From NCBI RefSeq assembly GCF_000734965.1, contig NZ_JMTB01000105.1:1-64000 (forward strand): 64,000 nucleotides of DNA. The letters run 5' to 3'. Under the pieces are notes generated by a model. The model did no database searches, was not told the DNA's origin, and was given only the letters and a program-made list of their open reading frames with translations. This document shows, one piece after another, positions 44,906 to 54,887 of the stretch. Source of the stretch: Trabulsiella guamensis ATCC 49490 (GTDB lineage: Bacteria; Pseudomonadota; Gammaproteobacteria; Enterobacterales; Enterobacteriaceae). Each line of letters opens with the position of its first letter. Position 1 is the first letter of the stretch. Made by a program: the position numbers and the translations under genes.

Positions 44906-46591
44906 TTATCCTAACGCCGGCCAGATGATGATGATGAGCGTGCCCGCCAGCGTCAGCAGTACGTTGGCTATCGCATAGGTGCCTGCATAGCCCAGCGCCG
45001 GGATGTTGCTGCGTGCAGTATCGCTGATGATTTCCATTGCCGGGGCACAGGTGCGGGCGCCCATCATGGCACCGAACAGCAGTGCGCGGTTCATTCGTAA
45101 AACATATGCCCCGAACAGGAAGCAGATCACCACCGGCACCAGGCTAACGATCAATCCGGCGATCAGCATTTGTCCGCCGACCGCGCCGAGGCTGTGGGTC
45201 AGGCCGCTACCCGCACTCAAGCCTACGCCTGCCATAAATACCATCAGACCGAACTCTTTCACCATGTTCAGTGCGCCCTGCGGAATATAGCCGAAAGTCG
45301 GATGGTTGGCACGCAGGAAGCCCAGCATGATCCCGGCGAACAGCAGACCGGCGGCGTTACCAATGCCAAAGCTAAAGGTACTGAACTGGAAGGAGATCAT
45401 GCCGATCATCAGGCCGATGATGAAGAAAGCGCAGAAGGCGAGCAGGTCGGTCACCTGGCTGTGAATGGAGATAAACCCAATGCGGTCGGCAATGGTTTTC
45501 ACCCGTCGGGTATCGCCACTAACCTGTAATACATCGCCTTTGTTAAGTACCACATTATCGTCGATTGGCATTTCTATCTGGCTGCGGATCACGCGGTTAA
45601 GGAAGCAGCCGTGGTCGGTCAGTTTCAGTTGCGCCAGACGGCGGCCAACGGCGTTATGGTTTTTCACCACGATCTCTTCCGTCACGATGCGCATGTCGAG
45701 CAGGTCGCGGTCGAAGACTTCTTTGCCGTTACGGAAGCTCGGGTCGAGCCGGGAATGGGCATCTGGATAGCCCACCAGCGCGATTTCGTCGCCCAGTTGC
45801 AATACCGCATCGCCATCTGGTGTTGCGAGGATCCCATTACGACGAATGCGCTCAATGTAGCAACCTGTCTGGCGATAAATTCCCAGTTCGCGCAGGTTTT
45901 TGCCATCCGCCCACGCGACCAGTTCAGGCCCGACGCGATAAGCACGAATGACCGGCAGGTAGACTTTGCGGTTGATGTCGGTATCGAGCCCGCGCTCGCG
46001 GGCGATTTGTTGCGCGCTGGTTTGCAGATCCTGGTGCTGCAGTTTTGGCAGATAGCGTGCGCCAACAATCAGACTCACCAGACCAATCAGATAGGTCAGC
46101 GCATAGCCAAGACTCAGATGGTCAAGCGCCGAGGAGAGTTGCGTTCCGGTCATGCCGGAATGGCGAAGTGTGTCGCCTGCGCCAACCAGCACCGGGGTTG
46201 AGGTCATCGAGCCGGCAAGCATACCGGCCGTCAGGCCAATATCCCAGCCAAACAGTTTTCCGAGCCCGAGCGCAATAATCAATGCGCTACCGACCATCAC
46301 CAGCGCCAGCATCAGATAATTCTTACCGTCGCGAAAAAAAATAGAGAAAAAGTTAGGTCCGGCTTCCACACCTACACAAAAAATAAACAGCATAAAGCCC
46401 AAATTTAATGCATCAGTGTTAATGCTGAAATGCTGTTGACCTAATAAGAGGGAGACCACCAAAACGCCAATGGAATTACCAAGTTGGACCGGGCCCAGAC
46501 GCAATTTTCCAAGACAAAGACCGAGCGTCAGTACCACAAATAATAACAGGATGTAATTCCCATTTAACAAATCTGCGACGTTTATATTCAC
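44906..46591 (-). CDS. ybjL: YbjL, AAE-family putative transporter with TrkA-C domains
   Basis: This 561-aa inner-membrane protein belongs to the aspartate:alanine exchanger family. It has two blocks of about five to six helices separated by a cytoplasmic region (about 180-380). That region contains two RCK_C/TrkA_C-type domains ([21 protein letters not shown] and [20 protein letters not shown]). Substrate is unproven in E. coli. ATG at 46591. Confidence 0.92.
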   Translation of the reverse strand: MNINVADLLNGNYILLLFVVLTLGLCLGKLRLGPVQLGNSIGVLVVSLLLGQQHFSINTDALNLGFMLFIFCVGVEAGPNFFSIFFRDGKNYLMLALVMVGSALIIALGLGKLFGWDIGLTAGMLAGSMTSTPVLVGAGDTLRHSGMTGTQLSSALDHLSLGYALTYLIGLVSLIVGARYLPKLQHQDLQTSAQQIARERGLDTDINRKVYLPVIRAYRVGPELVAWADGKNLRELGIYRQTGCYIERIRRNGILATPDGDAVLQLGDEIALVGYPDAHSRLDPSFRNGKEVFDRDLLDMRIVTEEIVVKNHNAVGRRLAQLKLTDHGCFLNRVIRSQIEMPIDDNVVLNKGDVLQVSGDTRRVKTIADRIGFISIHSQVTDLLAFCAFFIIGLMIGMISFQFSTFSFGIGNAAGLLFAGIMLGFLRANHPTFGYIPQGALNMVKEFGLMVFMAGVGLSAGSGLTHSLGAVGGQMLIAGLIVSLVPVVICFLFGAYVLRMNRALLFGAMMGARTCAPAMEIISDTARSNIPALGYAGTYAIANVLLTLAGTLIIIIWPALG

Positions 46592-46867
46592 GGAAGCTAA
46601 CTTCTTGTTTACGAGTAAGTTGTTGAAAGAAATGGTTATTTGGGCTAAGGTTTCCCTCGAATCTGAAAGGGAAAATGCGCTTTTCCTGAAGCGGTAATAA
46701 CCATCAAATTAAGCTCGTTAGTTTAATCGTTCCACGATGCTACGGCTAGTCACAATCGTTTTTATGCGTGTAAGCGCTTATTGGCATGGAATGCCTGAAT
46801 GCTTTATCTGACTGGGGCCTTTCGGGGCAAATCGTGAGTTTGATAGAGATGCTGTCAGGAGGATTCT

Positions 46868-47242
46868 TTGAAGTCTGAACATGGCTGGGTAGGCGTGGCC
46901 TGCTGTTTCTTACTTTTTATTGTGGTCTGCTTTTCAGTTTCTTTGCATATGAAAGGCGCGTTTCCTGCGTCCGGTAATTCTGAATTGGGTTTACTCTTTT
47001 TCCTGATCCCTGGCGCGCTGGCGAGCATTATTTCCGTCAGGGGAAGCGTCGTGCGTCCGGTGCTGGGCGCGATTCTGGCGATGCCGTTATGTCTTCTGCT
47101 TATGCGCCTGTTTCTGGCGACACAACGTTCTTTCTGGCAGGAACTGGCATGGCTATTCAGTGCGGTATTCTGGTGCGCGCTGGGTGCGCTGTGCGGGTTA
47201 TTTATCTGTAGCTTGCTGGGAAACAAACGCAGCCATCGTTGA
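46868..47242 (+). CDS. ybjM: YbjM, inner-membrane protein
   Basis: This 124-aa protein has four hydrophobic segments, as in E. coli YbjM. Function is unknown. The start appears to be TTG at 46868, with AGGAGG a few bases upstream. It converges on grxA across a perfect GC-rich terminator. The upstream 46592-46867 gap contains the palindrome TAAGCGCTTA at 46771. Confidence 0.82.
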   Translation: MKSEHGWVGVACCFLLFIVVCFSVSLHMKGAFPASGNSELGLLFFLIPGALASIISVRGSVVRPVLGAILAMPLCLLLMRLFLATQRSFWQELAWLFSAVFWCALGALCGLFICSLLGNKRSHR

Positions 47243-47266
47243 CGCCCCGGAGCGGGGCGTCAATAA
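47241..47266. terminator. Bidirectional terminator between ybjM and grxA
   Basis: GACGCCCCG-GAG-CGGGGCGTC is a perfect 9-bp stem at the junction of two convergent genes. Confidence 0.8.
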
Positions 47267-47270
47267 AACG

Positions 47271-47534
47271 TTACGCGAACAGACCGAGATTCTCTTTCGC
47301 CCACGCTTCAAAATCTGTACAACCACCAATGTGTGTCTGATCAACAAAAATCTGCGGTACGGTTTCGACCGGTTTACCGACCGTTTTTTCCAGATCGGCT
47401 TTGGTGATCCCTTCCGCGTGAATATCAACATAACGGTAGTTGAAATCGTCACGTTCAGTGGTCAGTTTTTCAGCCAGTTCTTTTGCGCGAACACAGTAAG
47501 GGCAACCCGGACGACCAAAAATAACAGCAAACAT
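47271..47534 (-). CDS. grxA: GrxA, glutaredoxin 1
   Basis: This 87-aa thioredoxin-fold protein has the dithiol active site CPYC (residues 11-14), the TVPQIFVD cis-Pro loop and GGCTDFEAW glutathione contacts. It reduces ribonucleotide reductase, PAPS reductase and ArsC, so it is a plausible partner of the arsC product in this window. In E. coli it is OxyR-controlled; no OxyR site was resolved here. Confidence 0.96.
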   Translation of the reverse strand: MFAVIFGRPGCPYCVRAKELAEKLTTERDDFNYRYVDIHAEGITKADLEKTVGKPVETVPQIFVDQTHIGGCTDFEAWAKENLGLFA

Positions 47535-47697
47535 TGTTTCTCTCCTTAACCTAAAGCCTGACGGCGAATAGCGCTTATGATGACGCCAGCGGCGTGCGAG
47601 GGAAAGAAGGTTTTACCTGTCGTTTCGATTGCTTAGGGTTTGTATTGATAATGACTCTTGTTATGCTCATCTGAAAAGAGTCTGCCGGAGAACATCC

Positions 47698-47985
47698 ATG
47701 AAATCGCTCGGCGCGTTACCGAAAAGCGTCCTGATCCTCGAAGCGGCAGGGATGATATTGCTCGCCCTGGCGTGGTTGTCGCTGAATCAGTACATTCGTC
47801 TGCCTGCGCCTTTTACCAGCCAGATAGCGGCGGTGGTGATGATTTTCGTGGGCATTTTCCTGATGCTTCCGGCGGCTTTCGCACTGTTCTGGAAACTGGC
47901 GCAGGGTATAGCGCCACAACTGATGCAGGGCGACAAAACCTCTTCATATTCTGACAGGAAAAAACGTGATGACGCCGACCATTGA
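47698..47985 (+). CDS. ybjC: YbjC, small inner-membrane protein
   Basis: This 95-aa protein has two hydrophobic helices (VLILEAAGMILLALAWLSL and IAAVVMIFVGIFLMLPAAF) and a charged C-terminus, as in E. coli YbjC. Function is unknown; in E. coli it is co-induced with nfsA by SoxS/MarA. Its end overlaps the nfsA start by 17 nt. ATG at 47698. Confidence 0.88.
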   Translation: MKSLGALPKSVLILEAAGMILLALAWLSLNQYIRLPAPFTSQIAAVVMIFVGIFLMLPAAFALFWKLAQGIAPQLMQGDKTSSYSDRKKRDDADH

Positions 47986-48691
47986 TCTGCTATGCAGCCA
48001 CCGATCCATCCGCCATTTTACCGATAAGCCCATCAGCGAGGCGCAGCGCAACGCTATTATCGCCAGTGCGCAGGCGGCTTCCAGCTCCAGCTTTCTGCAG
48101 TGCAGTTCGATCATTCGTGTTACCAACCCTGCACTACGCGCGCAGTTTGTCACCCTCACCGGAGGCCAGCAACATGTGGCGCAGGCGGCGGAGTTTTGGG
48201 TATTTTGCGCCGATTTTAACCGCCTGTTGCAAATCTGCCCTGATGCCAGTCTGGGAAGGGCGGAACAGTTATTGCTCGGTGCTGTGGATACCGCGATGAT
48301 GGGGCAGAACGCGATGGCGGCGGCGGAGTCGTTAGGACTGGGCGGTGTTTTCATCGGCGGTATTCGTAATAGCATTGAAGCGGTGGGCGAGGCACTGAAA
48401 GTGCCGAAACATGTGCTGCCGCTGTTTGGTCTGTGCCTCGGCTGGCCTGCGGATGACCCCGGCGTGAAACCGCGAATGCCTGCTGCCATGTTGGTACATG
48501 AAAATGAATATCAGCCAGTCGATGAACAAATTCTGGCGCAATATGACGAGGAAATGGCCCGCTACTATCTGACGCGCGACAGCAATGCGCGTCGGGATAC
48601 CTGGAGCGATCACATCCGCCGTACCGTCATTAAGGAAACGCGTCCGTTCATCCTGGATTACTTGCATAAACAAGGTTGGGCGACGCGCTAA
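47969..48691 (+). CDS. nfsA: NfsA, oxygen-insensitive NADPH nitroreductase
   Basis: This 240-aa FMN flavoprotein has the nitroreductase fold, with HRSIRHFTDKPI near the N-terminus (FMN-binding Arg residues) and GLGGVFIGGIRN. It reduces nitroaromatics and quinones by two electrons and activates nitrofurans. ATG at 47969 is preferred over an upstream GTG (47966). It is coupled to ybjC by overlap. Confidence 0.95.
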   Translation: MTPTIDLLCSHRSIRHFTDKPISEAQRNAIIASAQAASSSSFLQCSSIIRVTNPALRAQFVTLTGGQQHVAQAAEFWVFCADFNRLLQICPDASLGRAEQLLLGAVDTAMMGQNAMAAAESLGLGGVFIGGIRNSIEAVGEALKVPKHVLPLFGLCLGWPADDPGVKPRMPAAMLVHENEYQPVDEQILAQYDEEMARYYLTRDSNARRDTWSDHIRRTVIKETRPFILDYLHKQGWATR

Positions 48692-48774
48692 AATCCCGTT
48701 CAGCCTGTGCCTGACTAAGTGTATGATACGCTTACTTTCCCCAGGTCTTTTTCAGACGTCAGAAGAGGTGCAGG

Positions 48775-49677
48775 ATGAAGATTGCCATATTGTCCCGGGA
48801 CGGAACGCTCTGGTCCTGTAAACGCCTGCGGGAGGCCGCGATGAAGCGCGGCCATCTGGTCGAAATCCTCGATCCGCTCTCCTGTTATATGAATATCAAT
48901 CCGGCGGCCTCTTCTATCCATTACAAAGGCCGCCAGCTTCCCCATTTTGATGCCGTTATTCCGCGCATTGGCTCCGCCATTACTTATTACGGCACCGCAG
49001 CGCTGCGCCAGTTTGAAATGCTCGGCAGTTATCCGCTGAATGAATCAGTGGCGATCATGCGCGCGCGGGACAAACTGCGTTCATTGCAATTGATGGCGCG
49101 CCAGGGGATCGACCTGCCAGTGACTGGCATTGCCCATTCCCCGGACGATACCAGCGATCTCATCGACATGGTTGGCGGCGCACCGCTGGTGGTTAAGCTG
49201 GTGGAAGGGACTCAGGGGATTGGCGTGGTGCTGGCGGAGACACGCCAGGCGGCAGAAAGTGTGATTGACGCGTTTCGCGGGCTGAACGCGCACATCCTGG
49301 TGCAGGAGTATATCCAGGAGGCGAAAGGGCGTGACATCCGTTGTCTGGTGGTGGGCGATCAGGTGGTTGCCGCCATTGAACGCCGCGCAAAAGACGGCGA
49401 TTTTCGTTCGAATCTGCATCGTGGTGGGGTGGCGACGATCGCCAACATTACGCCGCGTGAGCGGGAGATTGCCATCAAAGCCGCGCAAACGCTCGGTCTG
49501 GATGTCGCGGGCGTTGATATCCTTCGCGCTTCCCGTGGGCCGCTGGTGATGGAAGTGAATGCGTCACCGGGGCTGGAAGGCATTGAGAAAACCACGGGTA
49601 TCGATATTGCCGGACGTATGATTCAATGGATTGAGCGCCATGCACAACCGGGATTCTGTCTGAAAACTGGCGGATGA
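48775..49677 (+). CDS. rimK: RimK, ribosomal protein S6 glutamate ligase
   Basis: This 300-aa ATP-grasp ligase has [14 protein letters not shown] (ATP-binding loop), [20 protein letters not shown] and [14 protein letters not shown] (Mg-binding Asn/Glu). It adds glutamates to the C-terminus of ribosomal protein S6. Fourth-position neighbours ybjC-nfsA-rimK-ybjN keep the E. coli order. Confidence 0.95.
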   Translation: MKIAILSRDGTLWSCKRLREAAMKRGHLVEILDPLSCYMNINPAASSIHYKGRQLPHFDAVIPRIGSAITYYGTAALRQFEMLGSYPLNESVAIMRARDKLRSLQLMARQGIDLPVTGIAHSPDDTSDLIDMVGGAPLVVKLVEGTQGIGVVLAETRQAAESVIDAFRGLNAHILVQEYIQEAKGRDIRCLVVGDQVVAAIERRAKDGDFRSNLHRGGVATIANITPREREIAIKAAQTLGLDVAGVDILRASRGPLVMEVNASPGLEGIEKTTGIDIAGRMIQWIERHAQPGFCLKTGG

Positions 49678-49763
49678 TGCCATTTTCGACGGCTTTCATA
49701 GTATATGTCAGACTTTATGCGTAATATGTGCCCCGTTATTTCTCAGCAAAAGGTTTCAGGCAT

Positions 49764-50243
49764 ATGGCTTCACTCGTCGTTCCGGGTCTTGACACGTTAC
49801 GTCAGTGGCTCGATGAACTCGGCATAAACTTTTTCGAATGCGATACCTGTCAGGCGTTGCACCTGCCACATATGCAAAATTTCGACGGGATTTTCGATGC
49901 CAAAATTGATCTTCTTGATAATGTCATCCTCTTTTCCGCGCTTGCCGAAGTGAAGCCCTCCGCGCTGCTGACGCTTTCTGCCGATCTTTCTTCCATCAAT
50001 GCCAGTTCGCTGACCATCAAAGCGTTCCTGGATATTCAGGATGATAATCTGCCAAAACTGGTGGTTTGCCAGTCTTTATCCGCCGGTGCCGGGGTGTCGC
50101 TTGAGCAATTCGCCTGGTTTGTCCGCCAGAGCGAAGAACAGATTTCGATGGTGATCCTTGAGGCTTCGGCGCATCAGTTGCTCTACAAACCGGAAGAAGA
50201 AGAATTGCCAAAAGAAGAGATTCAGTACCATTTTCTTCACTGA
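49764..50243 (+). CDS. ybjN: YbjN, YbjN/sensory-transduction-regulator family protein
   Basis: This 159-aa cytoplasmic protein closely follows E. coli YbjN (LDTLRQWLDELGINFFECDTCQ, FAWFVRQSEEQISMVILEA). In E. coli it influences motility, biofilm and stress responses, and its structure resembles type III secretion chaperones. ATG at 49764 matches the known start. Confidence 0.92.
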   Translation: MASLVVPGLDTLRQWLDELGINFFECDTCQALHLPHMQNFDGIFDAKIDLLDNVILFSALAEVKPSALLTLSADLSSINASSLTIKAFLDIQDDNLPKLVVCQSLSAGAGVSLEQFAWFVRQSEEQISMVILEASAHQLLYKPEEEELPKEEIQYHFLH

Positions 50244-50627
50244 TCCCCTCTGTGTTAAGCGCAGTCGCTGCCAGCGCGGCTGCCTGTTCCGTTTTATTAT
50301 TCTGCATTTAACCTTCCATTAAAGAATTATTCACCACCATTCCGACCAGTAAGCTCTATCGAATAGAGTGATCTTGCATAAAAAATTGATAAAAGGCGTT
50401 TTTTAATCTGAGCTATAGCCTGCAACCCTGGCTACAGTTATTCTTGCGATGCCCCGGTGATATCCCATTAATAACGGTGGGATTACGCCGCTAAAGCGAG
50501 CTGTAACCGCAGGGGAGCGCCGTCTCTCCTTTTCTGAACACAATGACAAAATATGCATGGTTTTTGCATGCTTTCAGGCTCAAATATTTTGGTTCGTTTA
50601 TTAACAATCGTTGAGAAGGAAAGAGAT
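50244..50627. promoter_or_regulatory. Upstream region of potFGHI
   Basis: This is a 384-bp gene-free stretch. It contains the palindrome CTCTAT-CGA-ATAGAG (50354-50368) and a partly sigma54-like element ending in TTTTTGCA (50553-50568), about 60 bp before potF. The -12 half is good but the -24 half (ATGCAT for TGGCAC) is poor. E. coli potFGHI is, from memory, nitrogen-regulated, which makes the element worth noting but not secure. Confidence 0.35.
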
Positions 50628-51740
50628 ATGACCGCTTTTAGTAAGAAATGGTTAACCGGTCTGGTGACGGGTGCGCTGATGGCCGTGTCTGCTGGTTCGC
50701 TCGCGGCTGAACAGAAAACCCTGCATGTTTATAACTGGTCTGACTATATCGCGCCGGACACGGTGGCGAATTTTGAAAAAGAAACCGGTATTAAAGTTGT
50801 TTACGACGTATTTGACTCCAACGAAGTGCTGGAAGGCAAACTGATGGCGGGCAGTACCGGCTTTGACCTGGTCGTTCCGTCAGCCAGTTTCCTTGAGCGC
50901 CAGCTGGCGGCCGGCGTATTCCAGCCGCTCGACAAGAGCAAACTGCCCAACTGGAAAAACCTTGATCCGGAGTTGCTGAAGCTGATTGCACGTCACGACC
51001 CGGATAACAAATACGCGATGCCGTACATGTGGGCGACCACCGGTATTGGCTATAACGTTGATAAAGTCAAAGCCGCGTTGGGCACAGATGCCCCGCTGAA
51101 CAGCTGGGACCTGGTTCTGAAACCGGAAAACCTGGAAAAACTGAAAAGCTGCGGTGTGTCCTTCCTCGACGCACCGGAAGAGGTATTTGCCACTGTGCTG
51201 AACTACCTTGGCAAAGATCCGAACAGCACCAAAGCGGATGACTACACCGGGCCGGCGACGGAGCTGCTGTTGAAGCTGCGTCCAAACATTCGTTACTTCC
51301 ACTCTTCGCAATACATCAACGATCTGGCTAACGGCGATATCTGCGTCGCTATCGGCTGGGCAGGCGACGTGTGGCAGGCAGCAAACCGCGCGAAAGAAGC
51401 GAAAAACGGTGTGAATATTTCTTATTCCATCCCGAAAGAAGGGGCGCTGGCGTTCTTTGATGTGTTCGCGATGCCAGCAGATGCGAAAAACAAAGACGAA
51501 GCTTACCAGTTCCTGAACTACCTGCTGCGTCCGGACGTGATCGCGCATATCTCTGACCATGTTTACTACGCCAACGTCAATAAAGAGGCGACGGCGCTGG
51601 TGAGCGAAGAGGTGCGTACTAACCCGGGTATCTACCCGCCGGCAGATGTACAGGCCAAACTGTTCACCCTGAAAGTCCAGGATCCGAAGATTGACCGCGT
51701 ACGCACCCGTGCATGGACGAAAGTCAAAAGCGGGAAGTAA
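50628..51740 (+). CDS. potF: PotF, periplasmic putrescine-binding protein
   Basis: This 370-aa binding protein has a signal peptide (MTAFSKKWLTGLVTGALMAV, cleaved before AEQK). The mature chain retains the polyamine-pocket segments NWSDYIAPDT, SASFLERQ, AMPYMWATTGIGYN and AIGWAGDVWQA. It delivers putrescine to PotHI. ATG at 50628 matches the E. coli length exactly; an in-frame extension to 50553 is rejected. Confidence 0.96.
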   Translation: MTAFSKKWLTGLVTGALMAVSAGSLAAEQKTLHVYNWSDYIAPDTVANFEKETGIKVVYDVFDSNEVLEGKLMAGSTGFDLVVPSASFLERQLAAGVFQPLDKSKLPNWKNLDPELLKLIARHDPDNKYAMPYMWATTGIGYNVDKVKAALGTDAPLNSWDLVLKPENLEKLKSCGVSFLDAPEEVFATVLNYLGKDPNSTKADDYTGPATELLLKLRPNIRYFHSSQYINDLANGDICVAIGWAGDVWQAANRAKEAKNGVNISYSIPKEGALAFFDVFAMPADAKNKDEAYQFLNYLLRPDVIAHISDHVYYANVNKEATALVSEEVRTNPGIYPPADVQAKLFTLKVQDPKIDRVRTRAWTKVKSGK

Positions 51741-51792
51741 TTAAGCGCGTTTCGACAGTTTTACCCGCCGGGCAGGCTCCATCGACCGGCAA

Positions 51793-51817
51793 CAGGCGCA
51801 CCACAGCGGTGCGCCTG
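51793..51817 (+). other. Intercistronic hairpin between potF and potG
   Basis: CAGGCGCACC-ACAGC-GGTGCGCCTG is a perfect 10-bp stem without a T-tract, between potF and potG. Such hairpins often protect the upstream message and so favour excess binding protein over ATPase. The role here is inferred. Confidence 0.65.
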
Positions 51818-51882
51818 CACTACAAAGACTTTGTATGGCACCGGTCCATACTGATGCTTGTTTTTTGCCGGAGAGCACCCGA

Positions 51883-53016
51883 TTGAATGACGCGACCCCC
51901 CGCCCACAGGCGAAAACCCGCAAAGCGCTGACCCCGCTGCTGGAAATCCGCAACCTGACGAAATCCTTCGACGGGCAACATGCCGTTGATGATGTCAGTC
52001 TGACTATCTACAAAGGCGAAATTTTCGCGCTGCTCGGCCCCTCAGGCTGCGGAAAATCCACGCTGCTGCGTATGCTGGCCGGGTTTGAACACCCCACGGC
52101 CGGGCAGATTGTGCTCGACGGCGTTGATCTCTCCAGCGTGCCGCCTTACCAGCGACCAATCAATATGATGTTTCAGTCCTATGCGCTGTTTCCGCACATG
52201 ACGGTGGAGCAAAATATTGCGTTTGGCCTGAAGCAGGACAAACTGCCGAAAGCGGAAATCGCCAGTCGGGTGCAGGAGATGCTCACGCTGGTACATATGC
52301 AGGAGTTTGCCAAACGTAAACCGCACCAGCTCTCCGGTGGGCAACGTCAGCGCGTGGCGCTGGCGCGCAGTCTGGCGAAACGGCCAAAACTGCTGCTGCT
52401 CGACGAACCGATGGGCGCACTGGATAAAAAACTACGCGACCGGATGCAGCTTGAAGTGGTGGATATTCTTGAGCGCGTTGGTGTGACCTGCGTCATGGTG
52501 ACTCACGATCAGGAAGAGGCGATGACCATGGCCGGGCGTATCGCCATCATGAACCGCGGCAAGTTCGTGCAGATTGGCGAGCCGGAAGAGATTTATGAGC
52601 ATCCGACCACCCGCTACAGCGCAGAATTTATTGGCTCGGTGAATGTCTTTGAGGGGTTATTGAAAGATCGCCAGGACGATGGCCTGGTGATTGACTCGCC
52701 GGGGCTGGTGCATCCGCTGAAGGTCGACCCGGACGCCTCTGTGGTCGACAACGTACCGGTGTACGTCGCGCTGCGCCCGGAAAAAATCATGCTCTGCGAA
52801 GAACCGCCGGCGGATGGCTACAACTTTGCCGTCGGCGAAGTGGTGCACATCGCCTATCTTGGCGATCTCTCTATTTATCACGTGCGTCTCAAAAGCGGTC
52901 AGATGCTCAGCGCTCAGTTGCAGAATGCCCATCGCTACCGCAAAGGTCTGCCGACCTGGGGTGATGAAGTCCGGCTGTGCTGGGATGCTGACAGCTGTGT
53001 AGTCCTGACGGTGTAA
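51883..53016 (+). CDS. potG: PotG, putrescine importer ATPase
   Basis: This 377-aa ABC ATPase has Walker A GPSGCGKST, signature LSGGQRQR, Walker B LLLLDEPMGALD and a C-terminal TOBE-type regulatory domain (VALRPEKIMLCEEPP). The TTG at 51883 with GGAGAG upstream gives the E. coli protein length and the N-terminus MNDATPRPQ; a further in-frame start at 51835 lacks support. Confidence 0.95.
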   Translation: MNDATPRPQAKTRKALTPLLEIRNLTKSFDGQHAVDDVSLTIYKGEIFALLGPSGCGKSTLLRMLAGFEHPTAGQIVLDGVDLSSVPPYQRPINMMFQSYALFPHMTVEQNIAFGLKQDKLPKAEIASRVQEMLTLVHMQEFAKRKPHQLSGGQRQRVALARSLAKRPKLLLLDEPMGALDKKLRDRMQLEVVDILERVGVTCVMVTHDQEEAMTMAGRIAIMNRGKFVQIGEPEEIYEHPTTRYSAEFIGSVNVFEGLLKDRQDDGLVIDSPGLVHPLKVDPDASVVDNVPVYVALRPEKIMLCEEPPADGYNFAVGEVVHIAYLGDLSIYHVRLKSGQMLSAQLQNAHRYRKGLPTWGDEVRLCWDADSCVVLTV

Positions 53017-53025
53017 GGAGGGGCG

Positions 53026-53979
53026 ATGAGTACATTAGAACCACCGGTTCGCGCCGTAAAACCGACAGGGTTTGCGCCGTGGCTGGCGCGTATGCAGATG
53101 CTGCACGGTCGCAAGCTGGTGATAGCCCTGCCGTATATCTGGCTTATTCTGCTGTTCCTGTTGCCGTTCCTGATTGTGTTCAAAATCAGCCTTGCTGAAA
53201 TGGCAAGGGCGATTCCGCCGTACACCGATCTCATCGAGTGGGCGGACGATCAGCTCTCGCTGACGCTCAATATCGGCAACTTCCTGCAACTGACCGATGA
53301 CCCGCTCTATTTTGAAGCGTACCTGCAGTCGCTACAGGTGGCGGCGATCTCCACATTCTGCTGTCTGCTGCTGGGTTATCCACTAGCCTGGGCGGTGGCG
53401 CACAGCAAACCCTCCACGCGCAATATTCTGTTGCTACTGGTGATTTTGCCATCGTGGACCTCGTTTTTGATCCGCGTGTACGCCTGGATGGGGATCCTCA
53501 AAAACAATGGCGTGCTGAATAATTTCCTGATGTGGGCAGGCATTATCGACCAGCCGTTAACCATCCTGCACACCAACCTCGCGGTGTACATCGGAATTGT
53601 TTATGCCTATCTGCCGTTTATGGTGCTGCCGATTTATACCGCGCTGACCCGTATTGACTACTCGCTGGTGGAAGCGTCGCTCGATCTCGGCGCGCGCCCG
53701 CTGAAAACCTTCTTCAGCGTGATTGTGCCGTTGACGAAAGGCGGGATTATTGCCGGTTCGATGCTGGTGTTCATTCCGGCGGTCGGCGAGTTTGTAATCC
53801 CGGAACTGCTCGGCGGGCCTGACAGCATCATGATTGGTCGCGTGCTGTGGCAGGAATTCTTCAATAACCGTGACTGGCCGGTGGCATCCGCGGTTGCGAT
53901 TATCATGTTGCTGCTGCTGATTGTGCCAATCATGTGGTTCCACAAACATCAGCAAAAACAGATGGGAGAACACGGATGA
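53026..53979 (+). CDS. potH: PotH, putrescine importer permease
   Basis: This 317-aa inner-membrane permease has six predicted helices. Its EAA loop (LVEASLDLGARPLKTFFSVIVPL) docks on PotG. ATG at 53026 follows AAGGAGG 9 bp after potG. The end overlaps potI by ATGA. Confidence 0.96.
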   Translation: MSTLEPPVRAVKPTGFAPWLARMQMLHGRKLVIALPYIWLILLFLLPFLIVFKISLAEMARAIPPYTDLIEWADDQLSLTLNIGNFLQLTDDPLYFEAYLQSLQVAAISTFCCLLLGYPLAWAVAHSKPSTRNILLLLVILPSWTSFLIRVYAWMGILKNNGVLNNFLMWAGIIDQPLTILHTNLAVYIGIVYAYLPFMVLPIYTALTRIDYSLVEASLDLGARPLKTFFSVIVPLTKGGIIAGSMLVFIPAVGEFVIPELLGGPDSIMIGRVLWQEFFNNRDWPVASAVAIIMLLLLIVPIMWFHKHQQKQMGEHG

Positions 53980-54821
53980 ACAATCTGCCGGTAGTGCGCT
54001 CCCCGTGGCGTATTTTCATTCTGGTGCTCGGGTTTACGTTTCTGTATGCACCGATGCTGATGCTGGTGATCTACTCCTTCAACAGTTCAAAACTGGTGAC
54101 TGTGTGGGCCGGCTGGTCCACGCGCTGGTACAGAGAGCTGTTTCATGACGACGCCATGATGAGCGCGGTGGGGCTGAGTCTGACCATTGCTGCGCTGGCG
54201 GCGACTATGGCGGCGATCCTTGGTACCATTGCCGCCGTGGTGATGGTGCGCTTCGGGCGTTTTCGCGGGTCAAACGGCTTTGCCTTTATGATCACCGCGC
54301 CGCTGGTTATGCCGGACGTGATCACCGGTTTGTCGCTGTTGCTGCTGTTTGTCGCCCTCGGTCACGCCATCGGCTGGCCGTCTGAGCGTGGTATGCTGAC
54401 CATCTGGCTGGCGCATGTCACTTTCTGCACGGCGTATGTGGCGGTGGTGATCTCCTCGCGCCTGCGTGAACTGGATCGCTCCATTGAAGAGGCTGCAATG
54501 GATCTCGGCGCCACGCCGCTGAAGGTCTTTTTCATCATTACGCTACCGATGATCATGCCCGCAGTGATTTCCGGCTGGTTGCTGGCGTTCACGCTGTCGC
54601 TTGATGATTTGGTGATTGCGAGCTTCGTCTCCGGCCCCGGTGCCACCACGTTGCCGATGCTGGTCTTCTCCAGCGTGCGCATGGGGGTCAATCCGGAAAT
54701 TAACGCCCTGGCATCGCTGATCCTCGGTGTGGTGGGTATTGTTGGTTTAATCGCCTGGTATCTGATGGCTCGCGCAGAAAAGCAGCGGGTGCGCGATATC
54801 CAGCGTGCAAGACGTGGCTGA
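53976..54821 (+). CDS. potI: PotI, putrescine importer permease
   Basis: This 281-aa permease with six predicted helices has an EAA loop (SIEEAAMDLGATPLKVFFIITLP). It forms the channel with PotH. It starts within the potH stop codon (ATGA), so the pair is translationally coupled. A strong hairpin follows. Confidence 0.96.
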   Translation: MNNLPVVRSPWRIFILVLGFTFLYAPMLMLVIYSFNSSKLVTVWAGWSTRWYRELFHDDAMMSAVGLSLTIAALAATMAAILGTIAAVVMVRFGRFRGSNGFAFMITAPLVMPDVITGLSLLLLFVALGHAIGWPSERGMLTIWLAHVTFCTAYVAVVISSRLRELDRSIEEAAMDLGATPLKVFFIITLPMIMPAVISGWLLAFTLSLDDLVIASFVSGPGATTLPMLVFSSVRMGVNPEINALASLILGVVGIVGLIAWYLMARAEKQRVRDIQRARRG

Positions 54822-54846
54822 AGGATTTACTATTTCCTCCGCGAAA

Positions 54847-54873
54847 GTGCCGCGCCCGTCGCGGCACGGTTTT
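54847..54873 (+). terminator. Terminator after potI
   Basis: GTGCCGCG-CCCGT-CGCGGCAC is followed by GGTTTT. It ends the potFGHI operon 25 bp after potI, though some read-through to ybjO is possible. Confidence 0.75.
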
Positions 54874-54887
54874 CAGGGAAGTAAGCT

